From Aestuarierythrobacter sp037968495 (GTDB taxonomy: Bacteria; Pseudomonadota; Alphaproteobacteria; Sphingomonadales; Sphingomonadaceae), in assembly GCA_037968495.1 (NCBI GenBank), contig JBBKVP010000020.1:5909-69908 (forward strand): 64,000 bases of DNA, given 5' to 3'. Positions within the stretch are counted from its first letter, which is position 1. Each line of letters opens with the position of its first letter. Both the position numbers and the translations under genes were made by a program. Positions 9,235-16,892 of this stretch are shown in pieces. The notes beneath the pieces are model-generated. The model had not been told where the DNA came from and did no database searches. It saw only the letters and a list, made by a program, of their open reading frames with translations.

Positions 9235-10322
9235 CGGAACCGGCCCCAAACGAAGCGGCTCGACAGTGCGTAGTTCCAGACTGACCCCAGTAATATACCG
9301 ACGAGTGCGGCGAGCATCCAATGCGACCCGCGTGCTTCCAGCAACGTCGCGACAGCGACATTTGCAAACGCACCGACCGAGCAGGTCAGGCAGAAACTCA
9401 GCCAACCTTTCAACACAGCCGCGCCACCGGTCAGCCTCTGGTCGCGGTAGGTCAGCCAGTTGTTGAACCAGAAATTAAAGCTCATCGCCACGAGCACGGC
9501 GATGGCTTGCGAGAATGCGAAGCCCTCACCTGCGAGCCGTAACAGCGCGCCCAACACCGCCAGATGCACCAGCACACCCAAAGCGCCGACTGTGCCGAAC
9601 AAAGCAAAGCGTGTCGGTATGATCTTTCCAAACAGGTGGTCGTAAATGCCGACCAGAAATTCAAATGCCACCGCCCGGTCGAGCTTGCTTTCACCCGAAC
9701 GACGCTCGGCAAATTGCAGGGGCAATTCCTGTACTCGTAATGCTGGCGGTGCGGTCGCGAGGATATCGAGCAATATCTTGAAGCCCACGCCCGAAAGCCG
9801 GGGCGCCAATGTGCGAGCAAGATCAGCGCGGAGCAGGAAAAATCCGCTCATCGGGTCCGTCAATTCCTTGCCGGTAATGCGCCGCGCCAGTCTGTTGGCT
9901 AAGCCCGATGCCGCTTGCCGCCGTTCGCTTGTCAGCCCGTCCGCGTTGCCTCCATGTGCAAAGCGTGACGCAATGGCGACATCCGTATGACCCTCTCGCA
10001 CAGCTTCCAGCATCGCGGGAATTAGCGCCGGATCGTGCTGATGGTCGGCATCCATGACGGCCACATAGGGCGCTGTAGTGGCGCACATTCCCTCGATAGC
10101 TGCCGAAGCAAGACCACGTCGTCCAAAGCGCTGGATTATACGGATATGCGGCTGGGTATGCGCTAGATTGCGGACCGCTTCCGCCGTCCCGTCGGCGCTA
10201 TTATCATCGACGAAAATCCCTTCCCAGCGAATGCCAACCAGCGCCGCATCCAGCCGCTGAACCAGTGGCGCGATATTCTCGCGTTCGTTCAGCGTCGGCA
10301 GGATGATAGCGAGATCGAACAT
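9231..10322 (-). CDS. GT2 polyprenyl-phosphate glycosyltransferase fused to a GtrA domain
   Basis: 363 residues. Residues 1-220 are a GT-A glycosyltransferase of the dolichol-phosphate mannose synthase type (LAIILPTLNERENIAPLVQ, FVDDNSADGT, VAVMDADHQHDP, DPMSGFFLLR). Residues 235-360 are a four-helix GtrA-like membrane domain (FALFGTVGALGVLVHLAVL, FNFWFNNWLTYRD). It likely makes polyprenyl-phosphate mannose or a related sugar at the inner membrane. The ATG at 10320-10322 lies just downstream of leuB (5-nt gap, same strand), suggesting read-through from the leuB transcript. Confidence 0.88.
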   Translation of the reverse strand: MFDLAIILPTLNERENIAPLVQRLDAALVGIRWEGIFVDDNSADGTAEAVRNLAHTQPHIRIIQRFGRRGLASAAIEGMCATTAPYVAVMDADHQHDPALIPAMLEAVREGHTDVAIASRFAHGGNADGLTSERRQAASGLANRLARRITGKELTDPMSGFFLLRADLARTLAPRLSGVGFKILLDILATAPPALRVQELPLQFAERRSGESKLDRAVAFEFLVGIYDHLFGKIIPTRFALFGTVGALGVLVHLAVLGALLRLAGEGFAFSQAIAVLVAMSFNFWFNNWLTYRDQRLTGGAAVLKGWLSFCLTCSVGAFANVAVATLLEARGSHWMLAALVGILLGSVWNYALSSRFVWGRFR

Positions 10323-10327
10323 TGGTG

Positions 10328-11386
10328 TCAGAGGCGTTCTAACACCGCATCGCCAATCGCTTCGGTGCCATAGGTTCCGCCCAAATCACCGCCATGAATG
10401 CCGTCGGCCAGCGCCTTTGCTACCGCCGCTTCGATACGCAGGGAATCTTCCTCGCGGCCAAAGCTGTGGCGCAACATCATCGCCGCGCTCAGGATCGTTG
10501 CCATCGGGTTCGCCTTGCCTTGCCCGGCGATATCGGGCGCGCTGCCATGGATGGGTTCATATAGGCCAAATGTGCCGAATGCAGTCTGGCGCTCACCCAG
10601 CGATGCGCTGGCAAGCAAACCGATGGAACCGACACACATGCTAGCAAGGTCGGACAATATGTCGCCGAACAGATTGCCGGTCACGACAACATCGAACTGA
10701 CCGGGGTCTTTGACAAGCTGCATCGCGGCGTTGTCGACATACATGTGGCTTAGCTCGATATCGGGATATTCAGCCGCGGTTTCGATCACGACATTGCGCC
10801 ACAGCTGGCTGGTTTCGAGGACGTTCGCCTTGTCGACGCTACACAATTTCTTGCCGCGCGTGCCCGCTGCGCGGAATGCCGAATGGGCGATGCGGCGCAC
10901 CTCGTCTTCGGCATAGGACATGGCGTCCCACCCCTCGCGGCGACCGTCTTCGGTTACGCGCTGGCCCTTGGCACCGAAATACACATCGCCATTGAGCTCA
11001 CGAACAATCAGCAAATCAATTGCAGCGGCGAGTTCAGTCTTGAGGCCAGACATGTCCTGAAGGCCTTCGAAAACCTTGGCTGGGCGCAGGTTGGAGAACA
11101 GGCCTAGCTCGCTCCGCAAACCAAGGATTGCCTGCTCCGGCCGCAGATGTCGCTCCAATGCATCGCAGTCCGGGTCCCCCACCGCGCCGAACAACACAGC
11201 ATCGGCGGCCTTGGCCATTTCCAGCGTTTCAGGCGGTAGCGGATGCCCGTGGCGTTTGTAGCCAATGCCGCCAACATCGCCCTCGAAATACGTCACTTCA
11301 GGCAAACGCAATGCGTCAAGAACGCGGCGCGCTTGTTCGACGATATCGGGGCCAATCCCGTCACCGGGCAATAATGCGATCTTCAT
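10328..11386 (-). CDS. leuB: 3-isopropylmalate dehydrogenase
   Basis: 352 residues, full length for the family. It starts MKIALLPGDGIGPDIVEQ and contains ELNGDVYFG, the DNAAMQLVKDPGQFDVVVTGN active-site stretch split by the usual spacing, and EPIHGSAPDIAGQGKANPMA. LeuB is the NAD-dependent dehydrogenase and decarboxylase of leucine synthesis (3-isopropylmalate to 2-ketoisocaproate). Its start overlaps the recO stop by 4 nt (ATGA), indicating translational coupling. No leuC or leuD is nearby. Confidence 0.95.
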   Translation of the reverse strand: MKIALLPGDGIGPDIVEQARRVLDALRLPEVTYFEGDVGGIGYKRHGHPLPPETLEMAKAADAVLFGAVGDPDCDALERHLRPEQAILGLRSELGLFSNLRPAKVFEGLQDMSGLKTELAAAIDLLIVRELNGDVYFGAKGQRVTEDGRREGWDAMSYAEDEVRRIAHSAFRAAGTRGKKLCSVDKANVLETSQLWRNVVIETAAEYPDIELSHMYVDNAAMQLVKDPGQFDVVVTGNLFGDILSDLASMCVGSIGLLASASLGERQTAFGTFGLYEPIHGSAPDIAGQGKANPMATILSAAMMLRHSFGREEDSLRIEAAVAKALADGIHGGDLGGTYGTEAIGDAVLERL

Positions 11387-11985
11387 TCGGAAATCCGTCC
11401 AAGCCGCGCTCTTAGCAGCGCACGCGCCGCCATAACATCGCCGCGCCTGTCGGCAAGAAGGTAGCGTTCAAGCGGGTCGGCCAATTTGTCGAATGCGGCG
11501 AATATTTCCGGCCAATCTTCGCTCACCATTCGCACACCGCCGCCATAGCCTAGCTCGCGCAGCAACAGCGTCTCATAACCGACCAGCGCACTCGCCCAGC
11601 CCCGCGCGGACGGCGCATGGCAGATCGCCGTCAGCAGTGCATCGAGCGCTTCATAGAGGCTGGGATAGGCCTGGCGTTCTAACAGCGCAGTTGCTGTGAG
11701 CGCGCAGGCCCATTCGATGGCCGCAGCTGGCAATGGCTCAGAAAGCCACGGCGCACGGCTCTCGATCAGTTCTAGCTTTGCAAACGGAAGCTGCGTCTCC
11801 GACTTGGCGCGCAGGTCCAGATCAACCAGATTTCCGGGGATCACAACCGGACGCAGGTTCCTACCGCGCCCACCTGCGACATAGCCCGCGACCATGCCGT
11901 AATCAGCCGTCAGCAGTCGCGCTATCACAGCAGTTTCGCCGTGCAGCCGGGCCGCAAGCATAATGGCAGGAGCGCGCAAATTCAT
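11383..11985 (-). CDS. recO: DNA repair protein RecO
   Basis: 200 residues with the N-terminal OB-fold pattern of RecO (AIMLAARLHGETAVIARLLT then YGMVAGYVAGGRGR) and an alpha-helical remainder. RecO anneals ssDNA and helps load RecA in the RecFOR pathway. It is shorter than E. coli RecO (about 240 residues) and has no evident zinc-binding cysteine cluster. The ATG is at 11983-11985. The gene overlaps leuB by 4 nt, an odd functional pairing that probably reflects simple gene order. Confidence 0.87.
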   Translation of the reverse strand: MNLRAPAIMLAARLHGETAVIARLLTADYGMVAGYVAGGRGRNLRPVVIPGNLVDLDLRAKSETQLPFAKLELIESRAPWLSEPLPAAAIEWACALTATALLERQAYPSLYEALDALLTAICHAPSARGWASALVGYETLLLRELGYGGGVRMVSEDWPEIFAAFDKLADPLERYLLADRRGDVMAARALLRARLGRISE

Positions 11986-12002
11986 GCGCGCGGTGTGACG
12001 GT

Positions 12003-12443
12003 TTAATTACCCAGCCGCAACGATTCAGATGAAATTTCACCCTTGCCGGCGTTGGCGAGACAAGGCGCATAGGCAGCCTGCTCGTCCATTACCTGATAAG
12101 GATAGAGCACGATTACGGAGTATCCCTCGCGGTGGTCGACCGCCGCGGCAATAGCGTCGGCGCGTTCGCCGCTATCAGGCAGTTTGGTTGCAACTTCATA
12201 GAAAATGACGCTGCACCTGATCGAACCACCGCTCGCCTGCTATCGAAATTTCGCGCTCAAAAGATCGATCAGTGGCTGGGACTCTGGCTGCTCCTCGCCA
12301 TTGTCAGCTGCGACCATATGCGTGGTCCCGTCGGCCAGCATAACCATGCCATACGGAAAAAACTCGCCGTGCTTTGCCAGCTGTTCTTCCGCAAGACCGA
12401 TGCCTTCATCGACCAGCTGCTTCGTATCCTCTTGCCGGCTCAT
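12003..12443 (-). pseudogene. Conserved hypothetical gene interrupted by an in-frame TAG
   Basis: Starting at ATG 12443 (SD-like GAGGGCGAGG just upstream; an earlier ATG lies at 12485), the frame reads MSRQEDTKQLVDEGIGLAEE, then HGEFFPYGMVMLADG and LIDLLSAKFR. A TAG follows at 12240-12242 (codon 68). The same frame then continues for 78 codons with coding-like sequence: SIRCSVIFYEVATKLP, DAIAAAVDHREGYSVIVLYP, ending in TAA at 12003-12005. The two halves together make one alpha/beta protein of about 146 residues, so the TAG looks like a point nonsense mutation. Function unknown. Confidence 0.7.
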
Positions 12444-12522
12444 CCTCGCCCTCAGAATATTGTACCGCCACAAAGTCGCGATCATTTCCTAGCAAGGTTA
12501 GCCCAGATTTCCGAATTTTCGG

Positions 12523-12774
12523 TTATTTCTTGGCGAGCTTCTTCTCAAGCCCGTCGAGACGAGCCGACAGCGCATCATTTTCTTCGCGCGCCTTGGCGGC
12601 CATGTCCTTCACTGCGTCGAATTCCTCGCGGCTGACGAATTCCATTCCGCCCACGGCTTCTTTCACGCGCTCACGAGCGGCCTCGCGTGCTTCGCGGGTC
12701 ATGCCGGCAAATGTACCGGCGGCAGAGTTCATCATTTTGACGAAGTCGGAGATCATAGGGTTCTGGCTTTGCAT
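12523..12774 (-). CDS. ubiK: UbiK family ubiquinone-biosynthesis accessory factor (BMFP domain)
   Basis: 83 residues, almost fully helical, ending in a coiled coil (VSREEFDAVKDMAAKAREEN and ALSARLDGLEKKLAKK). The N-terminal part (MISDFVKMMNSAAGTFAGM) fits the YqiC/BMFP family, which trimerises and in E. coli supports aerobic ubiquinone synthesis. The start is ATG 12772-12774. It lies downstream of a hairpin-rich intergenic stretch (12861-13010). Confidence 0.8.
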   Translation of the reverse strand: MQSQNPMISDFVKMMNSAAGTFAGMTREAREAARERVKEAVGGMEFVSREEFDAVKDMAAKAREENDALSARLDGLEKKLAKK

Positions 12775-12839
12775 ATTATCCAGATGGGATGGCGTGAGTA
12801 GTTTGTCTAGTGTTTGGGTCTTTGTTTGCGCGCCTTCGG

Positions 12840-13060
12840 CACTACCTCAAACGCTGGGCGGAGCGCATCCGCGCTCTTTGGCTTCGCGGCATAAGCGGCG
12901 GCGACCAGTCGGTCGCTGACTGCCGTGACCAAGGTCTTGAAGCCTGATTGATGGCTTGGGACGGGCCGGGTTACAACCAGTAACCCGAAAGTCTGACCAG
13001 CCGCCGTCCCTTATTGGACCGCCCCTCGGAGGCGTTGGCGTAGCCAACAAGCCGTGAGAG
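12840..13060. other. Hairpin-rich intergenic stretch between tspO and ubiK
   Basis: The gene-free region 12775-13072 holds several strong inverted repeats: 12861-12866 with 12871-12876 (6 bp, 4-nt loop), 12901-12906 with 12911-12916 (6 bp, 4-nt loop), 12940-12944 with 12953-12957 (5 bp), and 12967-12974 with 12980-12987 (8 bp, 5-nt loop). The last sits inside an outer 7-bp pair, 12958-12964 with 13004-13010. This could be a structured RNA, a dispersed repeat unit or a leader of ubiK. A 67-codon minus-strand frame across it looks non-coding. Confidence 0.45.
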
Positions 13061-13072
13061 AAAACAAGCTAT

Positions 13073-13627
13073 TTACAACTCGATCCGCTGCACATTTTCA
13101 GGCCCAGGCTGCGTAAATCTAGCTTCCGGATTAAGCTGCAGGAACTGCCAGTTGAGAAGCGTGGCAAACAGTATCCAAACTAGATACGGAAGCAGCAGCA
13201 CTGCAGCCAATTTCCGGACCCTCCAGAACAGCGCAATCGTCACGATCACCAGCACATCCAGCACACCGATCAAAACCAACGCACCCTTGATCTCATGAAC
13301 GGTAAAGAACATTGGTGACCAAGCGAGATTGAGCAGGAATTGAACCGCAAATACGATGATTGCGGCCACGCGGCCTCTCGCGCCCCAAGCTGCGCAGACC
13401 ATCGCCAGCGCAATGCCCATCATCAGATACAGTATGGGCCACACAATCCCGAAGGCAGAAGGCGGCGGGAATATCGCGGGCTTTGTGAGCGCTTGGAACC
13501 AAGCGCTATTCGGATCGCCGCCCAGCATGCCGGACAAAAAGCCCAGCAGCATCACCAAAGGTACGGTGAAAAGTGCCCAGCGGAAAATGCTGGCACGCAA
13601 TTGTCCGGGAGATGCCAATGCGGTCAT
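13073..13627 (-). CDS. tspO: TspO/MBR family membrane protein (tryptophan-rich sensory protein)
   Basis: 184 residues with five transmembrane segments and conserved aromatic positions (WFQALTKPAIFPPPSAFGIVWPILY split over two helices, then FLLNLAWSPMFF). TspO proteins bind tetrapyrroles and in alphaproteobacteria modulate porphyrin or carotenoid output in response to oxygen. The N terminus is about 20 residues longer than the minimal family. The ATG is at 13625-13627. No photosynthesis genes are nearby, so a stress or porphyrin role is more likely here. Confidence 0.9.
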   Translation of the reverse strand: MTALASPGQLRASIFRWALFTVPLVMLLGFLSGMLGGDPNSAWFQALTKPAIFPPPSAFGIVWPILYLMMGIALAMVCAAWGARGRVAAIIVFAVQFLLNLAWSPMFFTVHEIKGALVLIGVLDVLVIVTIALFWRVRKLAAVLLLPYLVWILFATLLNWQFLQLNPEARFTQPGPENVQRIEL

Positions 13628-13717
13628 CGAAGTTTCCTGTTTCGCGATTCGTAACGATAGTGGCCGTTGGGACCAGCAAGCGCAATGTGTGTAACCATCC
13701 CGCTAATCGGCATCAGC

Positions 13718-14455
13718 TCAGCACCGGCTCGCAGCGATCAGAAATTCCACGTTGCCTTCGGGGCCAGTAATCGGGCTTTCGGTGATCCCGTGCACATCCC
13801 AACCCGCGCTTTCGAGCCAGCTTTGCACGTCATCACAGACGCGTTGGTGGAGCGCAGCATCGCGAACCACCCCGCCCTTACCCACTTCGCCGCGTTCAAC
13901 TTCGAATTGCGGCTTGATGAGAGCGACTAGCTGGCACCGCTGCTCTGCCAGTTTCAACGGCACTTCCAGCACCTTACGCAAGGATATGAAGGACGCGTCG
14001 CAAACTACCCAGCTATAGGCACGGTCGATCATGTCAGCCGTCAAAACCCGCGCGCTGGTCTGCTCCATTACCGTAACGCGCTCATCTTGGCGCAGTTTCC
14101 ATGCGAGCTGATTGGTCCCGGAATCGACAGCGAAAACATGCTGTGCACCGCCTCGCAACAGCACATCGGTGAAGCCGCCTGTAGAGCTGCCGACATCCAT
14201 TGCGGTAACGCCTTTGGGGTGCAGACCGAACTCCTCCAACGCGTGGGCCAGTTTGATTCCGCCCCGGCTCACCCACGGATGATCGCGTCCGCGCACGTCC
14301 AGCGCGGCATCTTCGGCCATTTGCTGGCCGGATTTCGCAAGTTTCGTCTCGCCCGAGAACACCAGCCCCGCCATTACCAGCGCCTGCGCACGGGTGCGGC
14401 TTTCGGCTAGGCCGCGCGCTACAAGCAATTGATCGAGGCGAATTTTGGCTGGCAT
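13718..14455 (-). CDS. tlyA: TlyA family rRNA 2'-O-methyltransferase (S4 + FtsJ domains)
   Basis: 245 residues. An N-terminal S4 RNA-binding domain (IRLDQLLVARGLAESRTRAQ) is followed by an FtsJ-type methyltransferase fold with the SAM motif AMDVGSSTGGFTDVLL and later catalytic-region motifs SFISLRKVL and LIKPQFEVERGEVGKGG. TlyA enzymes methylate ribose in rRNA and are often called hemolysin A for historical reasons. The ATG is at 14453-14455. It is divergent from the lipoprotein at 14523. Confidence 0.9.
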   Translation of the reverse strand: MPAKIRLDQLLVARGLAESRTRAQALVMAGLVFSGETKLAKSGQQMAEDAALDVRGRDHPWVSRGGIKLAHALEEFGLHPKGVTAMDVGSSTGGFTDVLLRGGAQHVFAVDSGTNQLAWKLRQDERVTVMEQTSARVLTADMIDRAYSWVVCDASFISLRKVLEVPLKLAEQRCQLVALIKPQFEVERGEVGKGGVVRDAALHQRVCDDVQSWLESAGWDVHGITESPITGPEGNVEFLIAASRC

Positions 14456-14522
14456 GGGCCTGAAAGCCCATAACGCGCATTGTCCACTTGCGCCAACTGC
14501 AGTTCACAGCAATTAGGAACAA

Positions 14523-15074
14523 ATGATCTTTAGCACCAATATCAAGCGTGCCGCTGCGGCGATTGCTCTCCTGCCTCTGGCTTGCTGCGCGCCGGCACCT
14601 GCGTCCGCGCCAACTCCCGCTCCAGCCCCTGCAACTGTCCAGCGCCCTGTGCCGCAGCCTGCACCGATGCCGGCAGCCGCTCCGGTCAATTGGATGGATG
14701 CGGCAGCTACACCAGGCGATTGGAGTTACCGCAGTATTTCCGGGCAAACTCAGGCAATCTTCGGCCATCCCGGCAATGCATTGCTGGTGATGACCTGTAA
14801 TCCACAGCGAAACACGGTGACGCTGTTCCGAGCAGGATCGACCAACGGTTCTGTGCTGGTGCGGATTTTGTCGGAGACGGACAGCCGCACTTTGACCGGC
14901 ACTGCAATGAATGATGGCGGACCTTCAATCAAAGTCGAACTTCAGAGCAGAGATCCGCTGCTAGATGCGATAGCACTTTCAAAGGGCCGTTTTGCTATCG
15001 AAACCGCCGGAATGCCCACACTGTATCTGCCCTCATGGGCGGAAGTTACGCGCGTAATAGAGGATTGTCGCTAA
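14523..15074 (+). CDS. Exported lipoprotein of unknown function
   Basis: 183 residues. A signal sequence ends in the lipobox-like LACC (residues 19-22), then comes a Pro/Ala-rich linker of about 30 residues (alternating PAPA), then a globular domain with GDWSYRSISGQTQAIFG and two cysteines (one in VMTCNPQRN, one at the C terminus in EDCR) that could form a disulfide. It is probably anchored in the outer membrane facing the periplasm. I do not recognise the globular domain. Confidence 0.72.
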   Translation: MIFSTNIKRAAAAIALLPLACCAPAPASAPTPAPAPATVQRPVPQPAPMPAAAPVNWMDAAATPGDWSYRSISGQTQAIFGHPGNALLVMTCNPQRNTVTLFRAGSTNGSVLVRILSETDSRTLTGTAMNDGGPSIKVELQSRDPLLDAIALSKGRFAIETAGMPTLYLPSWAEVTRVIEDCR

Positions 15075-15244
15075 TCCAGATAAGCGAAGCGCATTATGTT
15101 GACGGGGAAAAACATTATTTCAAGTCTTGTATTGCGCGGCAGAATGACTCATCTTCCTTTCAAGGCCAGCGGTACACGCAGGCCCTGGCTTCTCCGGTGA
15201 TCGGCAGAAGTCTTGGCTTTCAAAGCGCGAAAGGAGGTGATCCG
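15075..15244. other. Gene-free stretch upstream of the tiny ORF
   Basis: No supported gene. It contains the end of the lipoprotein transcript and presumably the promoter for the 19-codon ORF at 15245. Antisense frames here look non-coding. Confidence 0.3.
15230..15243 (+). promoter_or_regulatory. Exceptionally strong ribosome-binding site (14-nt anti-SD match)
   Basis: Bases 15230-15243 are a perfect 14-nt complement to the conserved 3' end of bacterial 16S rRNA (AAAGGAGGTGATCC). The GGAGG core (15233-15237) ends 7 nt before the ATG at 15245. No other gene start in the window has a match of comparable length. Confidence 0.75.
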
Positions 15245-15304
15245 ATGTCTCATGGTTCAGATAAGGGGTCGGTACAGTTCCGCACGGAGAATTATCGCCG
15301 GTAA
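15245..15304 (+). CDS. 19-residue peptide (candidate leader or small protein)
   Basis: ATG 15245 to TAA 15302-15304, reading MSHGSDKGSVQFRTENYRR: basic, soluble, with no membrane segment. It follows a 14-nt perfect Shine-Dalgarno and is followed by a short hairpin (15326-15342) and a 13-bp terminator-like hairpin (15352-15387). It lies 226 nt upstream of ilvE. It lacks the Ile/Leu/Val runs expected of a branched-chain attenuator peptide, so it may be a small protein with its own mRNA. Expression is inferred from the Shine-Dalgarno only. Confidence 0.5.
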   Translation: MSHGSDKGSVQFRTENYRR

Positions 15305-15351
15305 CCCGCGATAAAGTCACCGTGGGCGGCACTTCCGGCCGCTGACCATGC

Positions 15352-15396
15352 GAAGGGTCGTTCCAGCCAAGGCAGGAGCGGCCCTTCTCTGTTTTG
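15352..15396 (+). terminator. Rho-independent terminator or attenuator after the tiny ORF
   Basis: Bases 15352-15364 pair over 13 bp (two G-U pairs) with 15375-15387 around a 10-nt loop, followed by TCTCTGTTTT. The G-U pairs work only on the plus strand, which supports plus-strand transcription. It either ends the small ORF mRNA or attenuates ilvE. Confidence 0.6.
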
Positions 15397-15530
15397 GTAC
15401 GCTTATTAGAATGAAGCCTCGATCGAATAAGGGAAAAATTCACTTCCCAGCTTTGAGTCTGCCCGACAACACTTGCGCGCAATCGGCCTACGCCTTACCC
15501 GCGCAGATGAAGACACTAAGGACGTGATCA

Positions 15531-16622
15531 ATGGCAGGCGCCGCTATCAATTTTACCGAAGTTCCCCATCCGGCCCCCACGCCGGTGGATGTGCGCGAAG
15601 CTGCACTGGTCGATCCCGGTTTCGGCAAGTTGTTTTCCGATCATATGGTGATGATCGATTATACCGAAGGTCGCGGTTGGCATGATGCGACCGTCGGCCC
15701 GCGCCAGCCCATCGCGCTCGATCCGGCTGCGTCCGTCCTGCATTATGCGCAGGAAATTTTCGAAGGCATGAAGGCTTACCGACAAGCGGATGGCGGGATG
15801 GCGTTATTCCGTCCAGAAGCGAACGCACAGCGATTCAACAAATCGGCCGAGCGTATGGCAATGCCGGAGCTCCCCGAGGAATTGTTCATCGAAGCCGTGC
15901 GCAAGCTGGTCGATGTGGACAAGGATTGGTTCCCCGCTGTCGAAGGCGGCTCACTATATCTGCGGCCCTTCATGTTCGCGAGCGAGGCCTTTCTGGGCGT
16001 TCGCCCAGCGACGGAATACAAGTTTATCGTGATTGCCAGTCCGGCCGGAAATTACTTCAAGTCAGGCGCGCAAGCCGTCTCGATCTGGATCAGCGACTAT
16101 TCCCGCGCTGCTCCCGGCGGCACCGGCGCAGCCAAGACCGGCGGCAATTACGCGGCCAGCCTGGTTCCCACAGGCGAAGCCTTCGCCAAGGGGCACGACC
16201 AAGTGCTGTTCCTCGATGCGGTTGAACGCAAATGGGTGGAGGAGCTTGGCGGAATGAACCTGTTCTTCAGCTTCGAAGATGGCACCATCATCACGCCTCC
16301 GCTGACGGGCACGATTCTGCCCGGCATCACCCGCGACAGCCTGATCCAGCTTGCCCGCGAAGATGGCCTTAATATCAGCGAAGCCCCTTATAGCATCGAC
16401 CAATGGCGCGATGATGCCAAATCCGGCAAACTGGTCGAATGCTTCGCCTGCGGCACTGCTGCGGTGGTAACGCCCGTTGGTCATGTCGAGGGACCTGATG
16501 GTGGTTTCGATATCGGGTCGGGCGGCCCCGGCCAACTGACCGCCAAACTGCGCGAAAAACTCGTCGGCATCCAGCGCGGCTCGGTAGCAGATACCCATGG
16601 CTGGGTGATGAAGCTGGATTGA
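15531..16622 (+). CDS. ilvE: Branched-chain amino acid aminotransferase
   Basis: 363 residues, fold-type IV PLP enzyme of the longer eukaryote-like BCAT subgroup. The catalytic lysine is K202 in GGTGAAKTGGNYAAS. Other motifs are YAQEIFEGMKAYR near residue 72 and EELGGMNLFF near 242. It catalyses the last step of Leu/Ile/Val synthesis and the first of their breakdown, with 2-oxoglutarate/glutamate. The ATG at 15531 is preceded by AAGGACGTGATC. The upstream hairpin at 15352-15387 may regulate it. Confidence 0.94.
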   Translation: MAGAAINFTEVPHPAPTPVDVREAALVDPGFGKLFSDHMVMIDYTEGRGWHDATVGPRQPIALDPAASVLHYAQEIFEGMKAYRQADGGMALFRPEANAQRFNKSAERMAMPELPEELFIEAVRKLVDVDKDWFPAVEGGSLYLRPFMFASEAFLGVRPATEYKFIVIASPAGNYFKSGAQAVSIWISDYSRAAPGGTGAAKTGGNYAASLVPTGEAFAKGHDQVLFLDAVERKWVEELGGMNLFFSFEDGTIITPPLTGTILPGITRDSLIQLAREDGLNISEAPYSIDQWRDDAKSGKLVECFACGTAAVVTPVGHVEGPDGGFDIGSGGPGQLTAKLREKLVGIQRGSVADTHGWVMKLD

Positions 16623-16892
16623 TTTAGGCATTTCGTTAACCGCCCGTTTCAACACGCTTCGCTACGAACCAACAACCGAGCCGGTAATGACTTTCTGACG
16701 CGTGTTGGACCTAGTTGCGGGCAAGTATCCGTGACATTAGCCCGGCACCTGTTTACCCGCTGACGCTGAAATCCATTCAAGGTAAGAACTCTGGTCGATA
16801 ATTGCGCCAATAGAGCGGTCTCGTCACCGCCTACCGAAAGGCCCTTTGATGAAGCTTCCGGCTGTCAGGTGGGCGTTCAACCGAACGGGAGC

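Noticed and set aside
5347..12443. Stop-codon reassignment (TAG as sense) to explain the in-frame TAGs
   Set aside because: TAG ends the response regulator (2473-2475) at the expected family length, and one of the disrupted genes nearby carries TGA instead. Ordinary nonsense decay explains all cases.
12847..13050. 67-codon minus-strand ORF in the hairpin-rich stretch
   Set aside because: Its sequence is explained by overlapping inverted repeats; Arg/Pro/Gly-rich with no SD.
15120..15482. 120-codon minus-strand ORF opposite the tiny leader ORF
   Set aside because: No SD, no domain, and it runs antisense through the terminator hairpin.
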